Assembly (NCBI GenBank): GCA_964441705.1
Contig: CAYTWF010000001.1
Span: forward strand, 1-64,000
Source of the DNA: Eshraghiella sp964441705
GTDB taxonomy: Bacteria > Bacillota > Clostridia > Lachnospirales > Lachnospiraceae
DNA: 64,000 bases
Direction: 5' to 3'
Shown: in pieces, positions 25,651 through 34,781 of the stretch
Layout: every line of letters starts with the position of its first letter
Position numbering within the stretch: the first letter of the stretch is position 1
Position numbers and translations under genes: made by a program
Notes under the pieces: model-generated
The model's database searches: none
What the model saw: the letters and a program-made list of their open reading frames with translations, nothing else
Told to the model about the DNA's origin: nothing

Positions 25651-26607
25651 ATGAAAAAATTAACAGTATTACTTATGGCAGCAGTTATGGTATTAAGCCT
25701 TGCTGCATGTAAAAAAACAGACAGCACCGGAAATGGTGGAGACCAGACAGATGCCCCAAAGGCAGAGGCAGTGAGCTACAAGGTAACCTATAACATGAAC
25801 GATGGCAATACAGGAGGCCTTCCTGAATACCAGTTTTTAGGAGCTAACTTTGCAGGCCTTATCAACTATGACAGCCGTCTTTACATTGACCTTACACTTA
25901 ATCTTGATGGTGTGGATGCATATGAGCTTGTTGCAGACTGCTACGTTATCGAAGCTGACAAGCGTCAGGAGGTTGGTGCAGAAACAGGTATTGGACAGAC
26001 ATGGACAACCACAAGCACAGGTACATACACAGATAATGGTGATGGAACTATTACAATTGCTGCAGCTAAGAGTGTTAAGCTTACAGTTAAGACAGATACA
26101 TATTCATCACAGATGAAGGATGCAGTTGGATTCTCAATTAATGGCTCAACAGATGATGGCGAATGGGACAGCGCAGATACAGCAGAGCTTCTCGCTTTCG
26201 TTCCAGAGACAGTATTTACAGTAGCTGATGGTGTAATCGTGTCATATGCTGACCCGAATGCAAAGCCTGAAGAGGATACAACACCGGCAGAAGAGGATAC
26301 AACACCAGAGGACGCAGCTCCTTCAGGAGACGCAGCACTTGCAATAACAAGTGACGACCAGGGAACAAGATTTGACCTTTATGCAGATGGAACCTATGCA
26401 TTTGTATTTGAAAGCTATGATATTACAGATGTGGGAACCTACACATATGCTGATGGTGTACTTACCATAACTGACAAAAATGGAGTTGTATCAACATCTA
26501 CAGCAGATGGAGACAATATTAAATTCCATTATGTATACAGTGACAGCGACCAGCTTACAGGTGATTATACAGCAGCAAAGGCTGACATTGATGCAGCACT
26601 GAACTAA
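25651..26607 (+). CDS. Secreted lipoprotein, two beta-rich domains
   Basis: This 318-residue protein has a lipoprotein signal (LSLAAC, Cys at residue 20). A beta-rich domain (~45-200) containing YIDLTLNLDGVDAYELVADCYVIEA follows, then a Glu/Thr/Pro linker with repeated PEEDTTPAEEDTTPEDAAP, then a second beta domain built on RFDLYADGTYAFVFES and GTYTYADGVLTITD. It is likely attached to the outer face of the membrane. The family is unknown; its place between GH3 and GH5 suggests glycan binding. Confidence 0.75.
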   Translation: MKKLTVLLMAAVMVLSLAACKKTDSTGNGGDQTDAPKAEAVSYKVTYNMNDGNTGGLPEYQFLGANFAGLINYDSRLYIDLTLNLDGVDAYELVADCYVIEADKRQEVGAETGIGQTWTTTSTGTYTDNGDGTITIAAAKSVKLTVKTDTYSSQMKDAVGFSINGSTDDGEWDSADTAELLAFVPETVFTVADGVIVSYADPNAKPEEDTTPAEEDTTPEDAAPSGDAALAITSDDQGTRFDLYADGTYAFVFESYDITDVGTYTYADGVLTITDKNGVVSTSTADGDNIKFHYVYSDSDQLTGDYTAAKADIDAALN

Positions 26608-26628
26608 TTAATATCAGAATTATTATTC

Positions 26629-26661
26629 AGGCTCCTGGTAGAATTAATCAGGAGCCTATTA
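26629..26661 (+). terminator. Hairpin after lipoprotein gene
   Basis: AGGCTCCTG and CAGGAGCCT form a 9-bp stem with a poor T tail (ATTAT). It may attenuate rather than stop transcription into the GH5 gene. Confidence 0.55.
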
Positions 26662-26695
26662 TCTTACAAGATAACACAGAAAGGCGGTTAATTAC

Positions 26696-27844
26696 ATGGA
26701 TAAAATATATGGAACTAATCTGGGAAACTGGCTGGTGCTTGAAAAATGGATGTCACCTGACGTGTTTACAGGAACCGGGGCAGATGATGAGGTGTGGCTT
26801 AACAGAAAGCTGAATTCAGATGAATTGGCGGTTAAGATGAAAAAACACAGAGACGAATACATAACTGAGAATGATTTTAAAATAATAGCATCTAAAGGAA
26901 TGAATCTTGTAAGAATTCCAGTACCTTATTTTATCTTTGGAGACCAGCCGCCATTTCTTGGATGTATTGAATATCTTGATAAGGCCTTTGACTGGGCAGC
27001 GAATACCGGACTTAAAATTCTCATAGACCTGCACACTGTTCCAGGAAGCCAGAATGGGTATGACAATGGTGGACTCACAGGGGTATGTAAGTGGTGCAAA
27101 AATGTAAAAAATGTTGAATTTACCTTCAGAGTTCTGGAAAGACTTGCAAAAAGATACTGCACCAGGGATGAGCTTTTTGGAATAGAAATACTTAATGAAC
27201 CAATCAGCTTTCCGGTATATATAACGGCTCCTTCTACAGGAAAGGCTGTCGACAAGGCGGAAGCAAAGGGCTCAGGCTATGTTCCGATGAAATTTTTGAA
27301 GGAATTCTATAAAGAAATATATGTAAGACTTAGAGCTATACTGCCTGAGGATAAGGTAATAGTATTTCATGATGGTTTCAGATTGCGTAAATGGAAAAAC
27401 TTTTTTGTAAAAAACAACATGAAAAATGTAGTTCTTGATACACATATATATGTTTTTGCCATGGAAAGCTTTGTCCCAATTCATAAGCCCTGGGTATATC
27501 AGATTTATATTAATTCACAGAAAAGACTTATTGCAAGAGCTCAGAAATATACACCTGTAATAGTAGGTGAATGGTGCATATGTAATAAGTATGCTGAAAA
27601 GATGAGCAGCAGCTTTGCGATGGATGATATGAAAACAGAGAGAAGAGACCGATACAGACAGGTACATCATATGCAAAAAGAAGCATGGAGTGGCGCTCTT
27701 GGAAATATCTATTGGAACTATAAGCTTAATCAGGATTATCTTATGCCGTGTGATGAATCATGGAAGGAAAGCTGGGACCTTCGTAAGTGCTGGGCCAGTG
27801 ACTGGATAGAGCAGAGTGAAGGAGCAGCGGATAATGAAAAATAG
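26696..27844 (+). CDS. Intracellular GH5 glycosidase, exo-1,3-beta-glucanase-like
   Basis: This 382-residue enzyme lacks a signal peptide. The N-terminal GTNLGNWLVLEKWMSPDVF strongly recalls the GVNLGGWLVLE motif of fungal-type exo-beta-1,3-glucanases. The acid/base is Glu168 in IEILNEP and the nucleophile is Glu292 in VGEWC. It should act in the cytoplasm on imported oligosaccharides. Its end overlaps the transporter start by 11 bases, tying uptake to hydrolysis. The linkage preference is an inference from sequence style; other GH5 activities are possible. Confidence 0.85.
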   Translation: MDKIYGTNLGNWLVLEKWMSPDVFTGTGADDEVWLNRKLNSDELAVKMKKHRDEYITENDFKIIASKGMNLVRIPVPYFIFGDQPPFLGCIEYLDKAFDWAANTGLKILIDLHTVPGSQNGYDNGGLTGVCKWCKNVKNVEFTFRVLERLAKRYCTRDELFGIEILNEPISFPVYITAPSTGKAVDKAEAKGSGYVPMKFLKEFYKEIYVRLRAILPEDKVIVFHDGFRLRKWKNFFVKNNMKNVVLDTHIYVFAMESFVPIHKPWVYQIYINSQKRLIARAQKYTPVIVGEWCICNKYAEKMSSSFAMDDMKTERRDRYRQVHHMQKEAWSGALGNIYWNYKLNQDYLMPCDESWKESWDLRKCWASDWIEQSEGAADNEK

Positions 27845-29303
27845 TTTTTGGAATATCCCATTATTAAATTCTAGAACCAAAAAAGATAAGATAGGCATTG
27901 CTGAAATGGCGTTTGGATATTTTTTAGGTCCATTGTTCGTATTGATAATGACAAGCGTTATCAGCACATATTATCTTACCTTTTACAGAACCTATGATGA
28001 CGTAGTATCCCAGGGAAAGTTCCTTACCTTGCTTCCGTTAATATCAGTTATTCCTATGGCTTTGGCTAATATTATTGTTGGTATCCTTATAGGAAAGACC
28101 AAGACTAAACAGGGAAAGGCCAGACCTTTTATTCTTACAGCAGCACCAATTCTTTTAGTGTCAGGACTGCTTGTATTTTTTATTCCCAATCTCAGCCTGG
28201 GATTAAGAATGATATGGATGGCTATTACATATAATCTTTTTGCAGCAGTGGCTAATCCTATATATGGTACGGGACATTTCCTCATGGTTTCACTTTCTAC
28301 AAGAGATTTAAAGAAAAGAGGAACATTATCAGTTATTTCCAATATACCGGCAGTGGCAGCCAATGGTCTTGTAAGCAGCATTGTTATGCCACTTGTGCTT
28401 AGCTGGATTAAAAGTGCACCTAATGTAGCCGGAGTTCAGGGACGCTGGCAGAGGGTAATGCTTATATTTGCAATTATTGCATTTATAGGATGTCTTCTTG
28501 AGTATGCATTTACAAGAGAACGAATAACAGAAGAGGATATCAGTCAGGACAATACAGCCCCAAATAAAGTAAAAGAAGCTGCAAAAGTACCTGCCAAGAC
28601 ACAGCTTAAAGCAGCTGTAAGTGATAGATTCTGGTGGATAATAATGGTCTTTTATGCATTATATCAGGCTGGAGTTATGTTCAAGGGTGGATTTATTTTC
28701 AATATTTTTTGTAATGAATTCTTCACAGAGCTGCATATATTTGGAATGGATATGAACCCGGAGATGATTCAGTCTGTGTTAGCACTTATCAGTGGAATTC
28801 CACTTGCTCTGGGAATGTTCTTTATCTGGCCACTTGCCAATCGATTTGGCAAAAAGAACATGATAGTGGCTGGTCTTGCAGTCTCAATAATTGGTAGTAT
28901 TGTATGCGTTGTTAATCCAGGAAACTTCTGGGTTCTGCTTATTGGACAGACACTTAAGGGAATCAGCAGTATACCAGGTGCATATATAATGATGGCATTA
29001 TTTGCAGATGTACTTGACCATCTGGAGGCAAAATTTGGATATAGAGTGGATGGAATATCCATGTCAGTATACAATGCCATAATTACGGTGGTTAATGGAC
29101 TTGCAGTGGCATTTTTCCTGTTCTTTTACGATAATGCTGCATTGTCCGGCTCAGCAGTGGCAGAATTCTTCTTTGTGGGATACGAGATTATAGCTCATGC
29201 TATTTTGATTGTACTGGTATCATTCTTATCTGTTGAGAAAAATATTGTGGCAGAACAAAAAGTAATAGCTGATAGAAAGGCTGAGGCTAATGAGCAGTGT
29301 TGA
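27834..29303 (+). CDS. GPH-family sugar:cation symporter
   Basis: This 489-residue MelB-like carrier has about twelve membrane helices. It shows the conserved loop GKTKTKQGKARPFIL after helix 2-3, and EAKFGYRVDGISMSVYN late in the protein. Such carriers import di- or oligosaccharides and glycosides with Na+ or H+. The start at 27834 has AAGGAG nine bases upstream within the GH5 gene; translation is coupled. Flanking GH5 and GH30 enzymes suggest a beta-gluco-oligosaccharide as substrate. Confidence 0.88.
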   Translation: MKNSFWNIPLLNSRTKKDKIGIAEMAFGYFLGPLFVLIMTSVISTYYLTFYRTYDDVVSQGKFLTLLPLISVIPMALANIIVGILIGKTKTKQGKARPFILTAAPILLVSGLLVFFIPNLSLGLRMIWMAITYNLFAAVANPIYGTGHFLMVSLSTRDLKKRGTLSVISNIPAVAANGLVSSIVMPLVLSWIKSAPNVAGVQGRWQRVMLIFAIIAFIGCLLEYAFTRERITEEDISQDNTAPNKVKEAAKVPAKTQLKAAVSDRFWWIIMVFYALYQAGVMFKGGFIFNIFCNEFFTELHIFGMDMNPEMIQSVLALISGIPLALGMFFIWPLANRFGKKNMIVAGLAVSIIGSIVCVVNPGNFWVLLIGQTLKGISSIPGAYIMMALFADVLDHLEAKFGYRVDGISMSVYNAIITVVNGLAVAFFLFFYDNAALSGSAVAEFFFVGYEIIAHAILIVLVSFLSVEKNIVAEQKVIADRKAEANEQC

Positions 29304-29315
29304 AAGGAAAAACAT

Positions 29316-30656
29316 ATGAAAATTAATTGGTATACAACGAAGTACGTTAATAATATTAAAAGTCAGTCTGAGCTGGTCACAGAGCTGATTGAGGATGTGG
29401 AAGGTATAGAAAATCAGGTTGTGAATATATATCCACAGGTGGAATTCCAAAGCTTTGAGGGTTTTGGAGGGGCAATTACAGATGCAGCAGGCTATGTGTA
29501 TTCTCTTATGAGTCCAACACAGCAAAAAGAGCTTATGGAGACATATTTTTCACCGGACAAAATGAAGTATGGAATTGTGAGGATTCACATGGACAGCTGT
29601 GACTTCAGTACAGAATTATATGAGGCAATGTCAGATTGTTCAGACCGTGAGCTGAAAAGCTTTTCTTTTGAGCGAACAGAAAAATACATTATGCCTATGC
29701 TTGAGGATGCACAGCGTTATGCCGGGAAGCCATTGAAGCTTATGCTGTCTCCGTGGTCTCCACCGGCATTTATGAAAACGAATGGTGAGCGTAAGCACGG
29801 AGGCAGCATCCGCCCTGAATACCGGGATTTTTGGGCAGATTACATATGCAGGTATATTGAGGAATTTCAGAAGCGTGGATATATTGTTCAGAGAATATCT
29901 CTGCAGAATGAACCTAAAGCAGTGCAGACCTGGGATTCCTGCGTGTATACAGCACAACAGGAAAAAGAGTTTCTTCAGGATTACATGTATCCGGCGCTGC
30001 AAAAGCATGGAATGTCGGATATAGAGATATTTATATGGGACCACAATAAGGAAAGGGTGTTTGAGCGTACTGAGGCAATAATAGATGGAAATACTAAACA
30101 GATGGTAAGCGGTGTTGCTTTTCACTGGTACAGTGGAGACCATTTTGAAGCATTGGAGCTTGTTAAGCAGAAGTTTCCGGAGCTTAAGCTTATTATATCT
30201 GAAAGCTGTATTGAATATACCAAATACGGAGCAGCAGATGAGCGTAATAATGCAGGCAGGCTGGCTCATGAAATAATTGGTGATATGAATAATGGAATGT
30301 GCGCTTTTTATGACTGGAATATACTTCTTGATGAAAAAGGCGGTCCCAATCATGTAGGCAATTTGTGTCATGCACCATTCTTATATGATACTGTCAACAA
30401 AAAGCTGATGCCACAGTTGATTTCAGAGTATTTTTATCATTTTTCACATTATATTCATGCAGGTGCCGTTAGGATTGGGTACAGTAAGTATACCGACCAG
30501 CTGGATGTAACTGCATGGAAAAACCCAGATGGTACAATTGCTGTTGTTGTACTTAATCGTGGAGATAAATCTCTTGGCATGAATCTGCGCATCAATGGAA
30601 TGACAGCAAAGCTTACAGTGGATGGCGGTGCCATCGGGACGGTTCTGCTGGTATAG
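29316..30656 (+). CDS. Intracellular GH30 glycosidase
   Basis: This 446-residue GH30 enzyme without signal peptide has FEGFGGAITDAAGY near the start, LMLSPWSPPAFMKTN, acid/base Glu199 in SLQNEPKA and nucleophile Glu296 in IISESC. A beta domain closes the protein. Family members are glucosylceramidases, beta-1,6-glucanases and related enzymes; with the GH5 and GH3 genes here, a beta-1,6-linked glucoside is a fair guess. The final codons (GTVLLV) are encoded by an inverted copy of the 18-bp repeat. Confidence 0.87.
   Translation: MKINWYTTKYVNNIKSQSELVTELIEDVEGIENQVVNIYPQVEFQSFEGFGGAITDAAGYVYSLMSPTQQKELMETYFSPDKMKYGIVRIHMDSCDFSTELYEAMSDCSDRELKSFSFERTEKYIMPMLEDAQRYAGKPLKLMLSPWSPPAFMKTNGERKHGGSIRPEYRDFWADYICRYIEEFQKRGYIVQRISLQNEPKAVQTWDSCVYTAQQEKEFLQDYMYPALQKHGMSDIEIFIWDHNKERVFERTEAIIDGNTKQMVSGVAFHWYSGDHFEALELVKQKFPELKLIISESCIEYTKYGAADERNNAGRLAHEIIGDMNNGMCAFYDWNILLDEKGGPNHVGNLCHAPFLYDTVNKKLMPQLISEYFYHFSHYIHAGAVRIGYSKYTDQLDVTAWKNPDGTIAVVVLNRGDKSLGMNLRINGMTAKLTVDGGAIGTVLLV
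30636..30655 (-). repeat. 18-20 bp interspersed repeat, copy 3 (inverted)
   Basis: GGGACGGTTCTGCTGGTATA is the exact complement of TATACCAGCAGAACCGTCCC at 19723-19742. Here it supplies the last codons and most of the stop of the GH30 gene. Confidence 0.75.
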
Positions 30657-30752
30657 AAATGTGATACTTGAAATAATATACATCTAAAGCTATAATCATT
30701 AGTATATTCGTTTAACGGGGAATGTATTGTATTAATGAGAGGATGGCAGCAG

Positions 30753-32693
30753 ATGAGTGAGAGCATGGATAATTATGAGAAGAATGTATATTGTGAGCTT
30801 TTGGATGAGACAACAGCCCAGATAACAATCATTGATGCCGAGACATACAGAATATTGTATGCCAATAAGTCAGCACTTGATAAGACAAGTGATATGCCGG
30901 GGCATTACATTGGCTCAGTGTGCTATGAATTCATAACCCACGGCAGTGAGCCATGCGGACATTGTATGATTAAGACCGCAGAGAAGGGTGAATATAAGTC
31001 CAGAATTGTTGAATTTGCGTCAAGACAGTACAGGCAGCTTTATAAGATTGTTGACTGGAATGGACGAAAGGCAATGATGGAATATACAGAGGATATTACT
31101 GAGCAGATGCAGAATCTGACCTATGCCAGACAGGAGAAAGACCTTATGAGTCTGATTCTTAACAGTATTCCAGTGGGAATATGTGTATTCCAATACGAGG
31201 ACGGACAGGTCAGGCTTTTAGATATTAATTCAACTATGAGGGAATTTCTTCATATAGAGAGCAAATCTCCCCTGAATAATGAGTATGAAGCCATTCTAAG
31301 GTATGCATATGAAGAGGATATTCCAGCAGTGAGGGCAGCAGGAGAGCAGCTTGCAGTACCGGGAACAAGGGAATATTTTGAATTCAGACTGGCAGGAGAC
31401 CCACCGGAGAACAGAAGGTGGATGGGAGCACATGCCCAAAGCCTTGCAACTGCCACTGGAGCGGTGTATATCTATATTGGATATACGGACATTACCAGGC
31501 AAAAACACGCGATGCAGACACAGCTTGAGCTTGACAGCACAAGAAAAGCCAACACTGCAATAACGGAGTTTTATTCCAGAATGAGTCATGACATAAGAAC
31601 TCCTATGAATGGAATTCTTGGACTGGCTGATTTATCCATGGACGAGAATAATATAGATGTAATAAAAGATAACATGAAAAAGATACGCTCCGCAGGAAAA
31701 TATCTTTTGAGCCTTGTCAATGATACACTGGATTTTCAGAAAATCCAGAGCGGCAATATGATTCTTGAACCTGATATTGTATATACAGGTGATATTTTTG
31801 ATGATATATGCAGCATAATACGTGAAGCCGCCGACAAGAAGGGCATTACCTTTAAGACAGTTAACGATAATGCAGACATTAATCAGTATATAAGAGCGGA
31901 TAAGGTAAGACTGAAGCAGGTATTTATCAATATTTTATCCAATGCAGTGAAATTCACTCCGCCAGGAGGAACTGTAGAGTTAAGATACGGTCTGATTAAA
32001 AGAGAAGGAATGATATCCCATGATATTATTACCTTTACAGATACTGGAATAGGAATGAGCAGAGATTTCCTTGAGAACGGAATATTCAGACCATTTCATC
32101 AGGAACATGGCGCAGGGGTAGGAACAGGTCTGGGACTTTCTATTGTGAAAAAACTGGTTGAACTGATGAATGGCAGACTTGAGGTTGAAAGCGAGCAAGG
32201 TACAGGTACCACTTTCACACTATATCTGGATTTTGAACGGGTGGATAACGAGGAGGCCAGACAGTATCTGCAGAAGCAGAAGGTGGGAAAATACACCTCC
32301 TATGAGAAGCTTAATGGCAGAAGGGTTCTTTTGGCAGAGGACCATCCGCTTAATGCAGAGATAACTACCAAGCTTCTTAATAAGTTCAGCTGTCAGGTGG
32401 TATGGGCACATAATGGAAAAGAATGTGTTGAGCTATATAACCAGTCACAGCCGGGAGAATATGATGCTATTCTGATGGACATAAGAATGCCGGAAATGAA
32501 TGGAATTGAGGCTGCCAGAACAATAAGACTGCTGGAAAGAGCGGATGCGGCAGAGATACCTATTATTGCAATGTCTGCCAATGCTTATGATACTGATATA
32601 CAGAATTCGATTGAAGCGGGAATGAATGCACACTTGTCCAAACCAATTGAACCTGATAAAATGTATGAGACAATAATTGATTATATTAACTGA
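30753..32693 (+). CDS. Cytoplasmic hybrid histidine kinase (PAS-HisKA-HATPase-REC)
   Basis: This 646-residue protein has no membrane helix. An N-terminal PAS-like region (~15-120) contains a CGHCM motif, and a second PAS follows (~135-260). HisKA has His279 in RMSHDIRTPMNG. HATPase has NILSNAVKFT and GTGLGLSIVKKL. The C-terminal receiver has Asp576 in ILMDIRMPEMNG. No HPt domain is present, so phosphate would pass to another protein. The start at 30753 has GAGAGG upstream; an ATG at 30735 has none. The CGHCM cysteines might sense redox or bind metal. Confidence 0.88.
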   Translation: MSESMDNYEKNVYCELLDETTAQITIIDAETYRILYANKSALDKTSDMPGHYIGSVCYEFITHGSEPCGHCMIKTAEKGEYKSRIVEFASRQYRQLYKIVDWNGRKAMMEYTEDITEQMQNLTYARQEKDLMSLILNSIPVGICVFQYEDGQVRLLDINSTMREFLHIESKSPLNNEYEAILRYAYEEDIPAVRAAGEQLAVPGTREYFEFRLAGDPPENRRWMGAHAQSLATATGAVYIYIGYTDITRQKHAMQTQLELDSTRKANTAITEFYSRMSHDIRTPMNGILGLADLSMDENNIDVIKDNMKKIRSAGKYLLSLVNDTLDFQKIQSGNMILEPDIVYTGDIFDDICSIIREAADKKGITFKTVNDNADINQYIRADKVRLKQVFINILSNAVKFTPPGGTVELRYGLIKREGMISHDIITFTDTGIGMSRDFLENGIFRPFHQEHGAGVGTGLGLSIVKKLVELMNGRLEVESEQGTGTTFTLYLDFERVDNEEARQYLQKQKVGKYTSYEKLNGRRVLLAEDHPLNAEITTKLLNKFSCQVVWAHNGKECVELYNQSQPGEYDAILMDIRMPEMNGIEAARTIRLLERADAAEIPIIAMSANAYDTDIQNSIEAGMNAHLSKPIEPDKMYETIIDYIN

Positions 32694-32709
32694 TATGGAG
32701 GATAACTAC

Positions 32710-33573
32710 ATGGAATCTAAGGTATATTTTTCAAAAGAGATTACACCGGAGAAAATTGTTGAAATGTACAAGATACTTGGCAAGGAGCTTACAGGCAAGG
32801 TTGCAGTTAAGCTTCATTCAGGCGAGGAGGGCAATCAGAATTTCCTCAAGCCTGAATTCTGGAAGCCAATGATTGAATACCTTAATGGTACAGTTGTAGA
32901 GTGTAACACAGCCTATGACGGAGAACGTAATACAACAGAAAAGCATGTTAAGATTATTAAAAAGCATGGCTGGAGCAAATATTTTGATGTGGACCTTATG
33001 GATGCAGAGGGACCGGATATGGTTCTTGATATTCCTGATGGCAAAGTAATTAAAAAGGATTATGTAGGCAAGAATCTTGCCAAATATGATTCAATGATAG
33101 TCCTTTCTCATTTCAAAGGACACCCAATGGGCGGCTTCGGAGGAGCACTTAAGCAGCTGTCAATCGGTGTTGCTTCATCCTATGGTAAGGCCTATATTCA
33201 TGGAGCAGGAGAGCCTGAGCATATCTGGGATTCAGACCATGATTCGTTCCTGGAGTCGATGGCAGATGCAGCCTCAGCGGTTGTGAAGTATTTTGACGGC
33301 AATATGGTATTCGTTAATGTTATGAAGAATATGTCAGTTGACTGTGACTGCTGTGCGGTTGCAGAGGACCCATGCATGAAGGATATGGGAATACTGATTT
33401 CGCTTGACCCTGTAGCGATTGACCAGGCATGTCTTGACCTTGTATATGCATCAGATGACCCGGGACGTGACCATCTGGTTGAACGTATTGAGACACGTAA
33501 TGGTGTTCATACAGTAGAGGCTGCCGGGGAGCTTGGATTTGGCTCTAGAAAATACCAGCTTATTGAGTTATAA
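32710..33573 (+). CDS. DUF362 domain protein
   Basis: This 287-residue protein matches the DUF362 family (ALKQLSIGVASSYGKAYIHG, HFKGHPMGGFGGALK, CDCCAVAEDPCMKDMGILIS, DPVAIDQACLDLVY). Family members occur alone or fused to ferredoxin domains and their reaction is unknown. The Cys cluster CDCC could bind metal. GGAGG lies 8 bases before the ATG at 32710. It begins 16 bases after the hybrid kinase stop. Confidence 0.88.
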   Translation: MESKVYFSKEITPEKIVEMYKILGKELTGKVAVKLHSGEEGNQNFLKPEFWKPMIEYLNGTVVECNTAYDGERNTTEKHVKIIKKHGWSKYFDVDLMDAEGPDMVLDIPDGKVIKKDYVGKNLAKYDSMIVLSHFKGHPMGGFGGALKQLSIGVASSYGKAYIHGAGEPEHIWDSDHDSFLESMADAASAVVKYFDGNMVFVNVMKNMSVDCDCCAVAEDPCMKDMGILISLDPVAIDQACLDLVYASDDPGRDHLVERIETRNGVHTVEAAGELGFGSRKYQLIEL

Positions 33574-33593
33574 TCACATATGGAATATTTCCG

Positions 33594-33620
33594 AAAGACG
33601 GTTGAAATATACCGTCTTTT
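33594..33620 (+). terminator. Terminator after DUF362 gene
   Basis: AAAGACGGT and ACCGTCTTT form a 9-bp stem around an 8-base loop, followed by TAATTT. Confidence 0.7.
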
Positions 33621-33646
33621 AATTTATCCATTAAGGAGAACAGATA

Positions 33647-34693
33647 ATGAGTACAAAAATAACCCCAAAACAGATGAAATATATTACGGAGGCATTGCAG
33701 AATATTCTTGCAATTGACAGCCCAAGCGGCTATACCGCCAAGGTGACAGATTATGTTGTTAAGGAGCTTAAAAACATGGGCTACGCACCATATAAGACCC
33801 GTAAGGGCTGCGTTGTGGCAGAGCTTGGTGGAGAGGGCAATCCTCTTGTGCTCACAGCTCATGTAGATACACTTGGTGGAATGATAAAAGAAATCACAGA
33901 TAGTGGACATATTAAGATAACTCCTGTAGGCGGACTTGAGGCCAATAATGTTGAGACGGAGAACTGCAGAATAATAACCTATTCAGATAAGGTATACACC
34001 GGCTGCGCCCAGCTGGAGAATGCCTCAATTCATGTTAATAAGGAATATAAAAAGACGGAGAGAAGCTTTGATAATGTGGAGGTTCTTCTTGACGAGCTTG
34101 TTAAATCCGGTGAGGATGTTGAAAAGCTTGGAATTGAGGTTGGCAACTATGTGTGCTTTGAGCCAAGAACAGTAATTACAGACTGCGGAATAATTAAAAG
34201 CAGGTTTCTTGATGATAAGTACTCCGCTGCAATTCTTATAGGACTTGCCAAAGCTATCAAAGACGATAATGTAGAGCTGAATCGTAAGGTATACCTCTTC
34301 TTTAGTGTATATGAAGAGGTGGGTCATGGAGCAAGCAGCGGAATTCCAGAGGACGCCGAGGAGATAATATCTGTTGATATGGGCTGCGTTGGAGACAGCA
34401 TAGGCTGCAGCGAGACTCAGGTAAGCATATGCAGCAAGGATTCAAGAGGACCATATGATTATGAGGTAACACGAAGACTTGTTAACACCGCAAAGGAGGC
34501 AGGCGCAGATTATGCAGTTGATGTATATCCAATGTATGGCTCAGATGCAGATGCTGCACTGGGAGCCGGATATGACCTGCAGCATGGACTTATTGGACCA
34601 GGCGTGTATGCCTCCCATGGATATGAACGTTCAAGCGTTCAGGCCGGTGAAAATACGCTGAAGCTCCTTATGAAGTATATAGAGATAAAATAA
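33647..34693 (+). CDS. M42-family metallo-aminopeptidase
   Basis: This 348-residue cytoplasmic peptidase is of the M42 glutamyl aminopeptidase/cellulase-M type. Metal and catalytic residues are in LTAHVDTLGG, FLDDKYSAA, EEVGHGAS (catalytic Glu), VDMGC and SHGYERSS. It trims peptides from the N-terminus. A TAAGGAG site precedes the start. It is separated from the DUF362 gene by a terminator, so it probably has its own promoter. Confidence 0.92.
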   Translation: MSTKITPKQMKYITEALQNILAIDSPSGYTAKVTDYVVKELKNMGYAPYKTRKGCVVAELGGEGNPLVLTAHVDTLGGMIKEITDSGHIKITPVGGLEANNVETENCRIITYSDKVYTGCAQLENASIHVNKEYKKTERSFDNVEVLLDELVKSGEDVEKLGIEVGNYVCFEPRTVITDCGIIKSRFLDDKYSAAILIGLAKAIKDDNVELNRKVYLFFSVYEEVGHGASSGIPEDAEEIISVDMGCVGDSIGCSETQVSICSKDSRGPYDYEVTRRLVNTAKEAGADYAVDVYPMYGSDADAALGAGYDLQHGLIGPGVYASHGYERSSVQAGENTLKLLMKYIEIK

Positions 34694-34705
34694 CATCAAG
34701 AAAAG

Positions 34706-34721
34706 TGATTAAATTTAATCA
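34706..34721. promoter_or_regulatory. 16-bp palindrome before leuA-araC fusion
   Basis: TGATTAAATTTAATCA is perfectly palindromic and lies 60 bases before the start codon of the LeuA-AraC fusion. It is a candidate operator, perhaps for that protein itself. The high A/T content makes chance occurrence possible. Confidence 0.35.
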
Positions 34722-34781
34722 TGGAATTATAAAAAAATATATGTTAGACTTTTCAAAAGCTAAAGTGAAAGAGGAAACATT

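Noticed and set aside
29640..30371. Long 243-codon frame opposite the GH30 gene
   Set aside because: It has no domain, no ribosome site and lies wholly antisense to a conserved enzyme.
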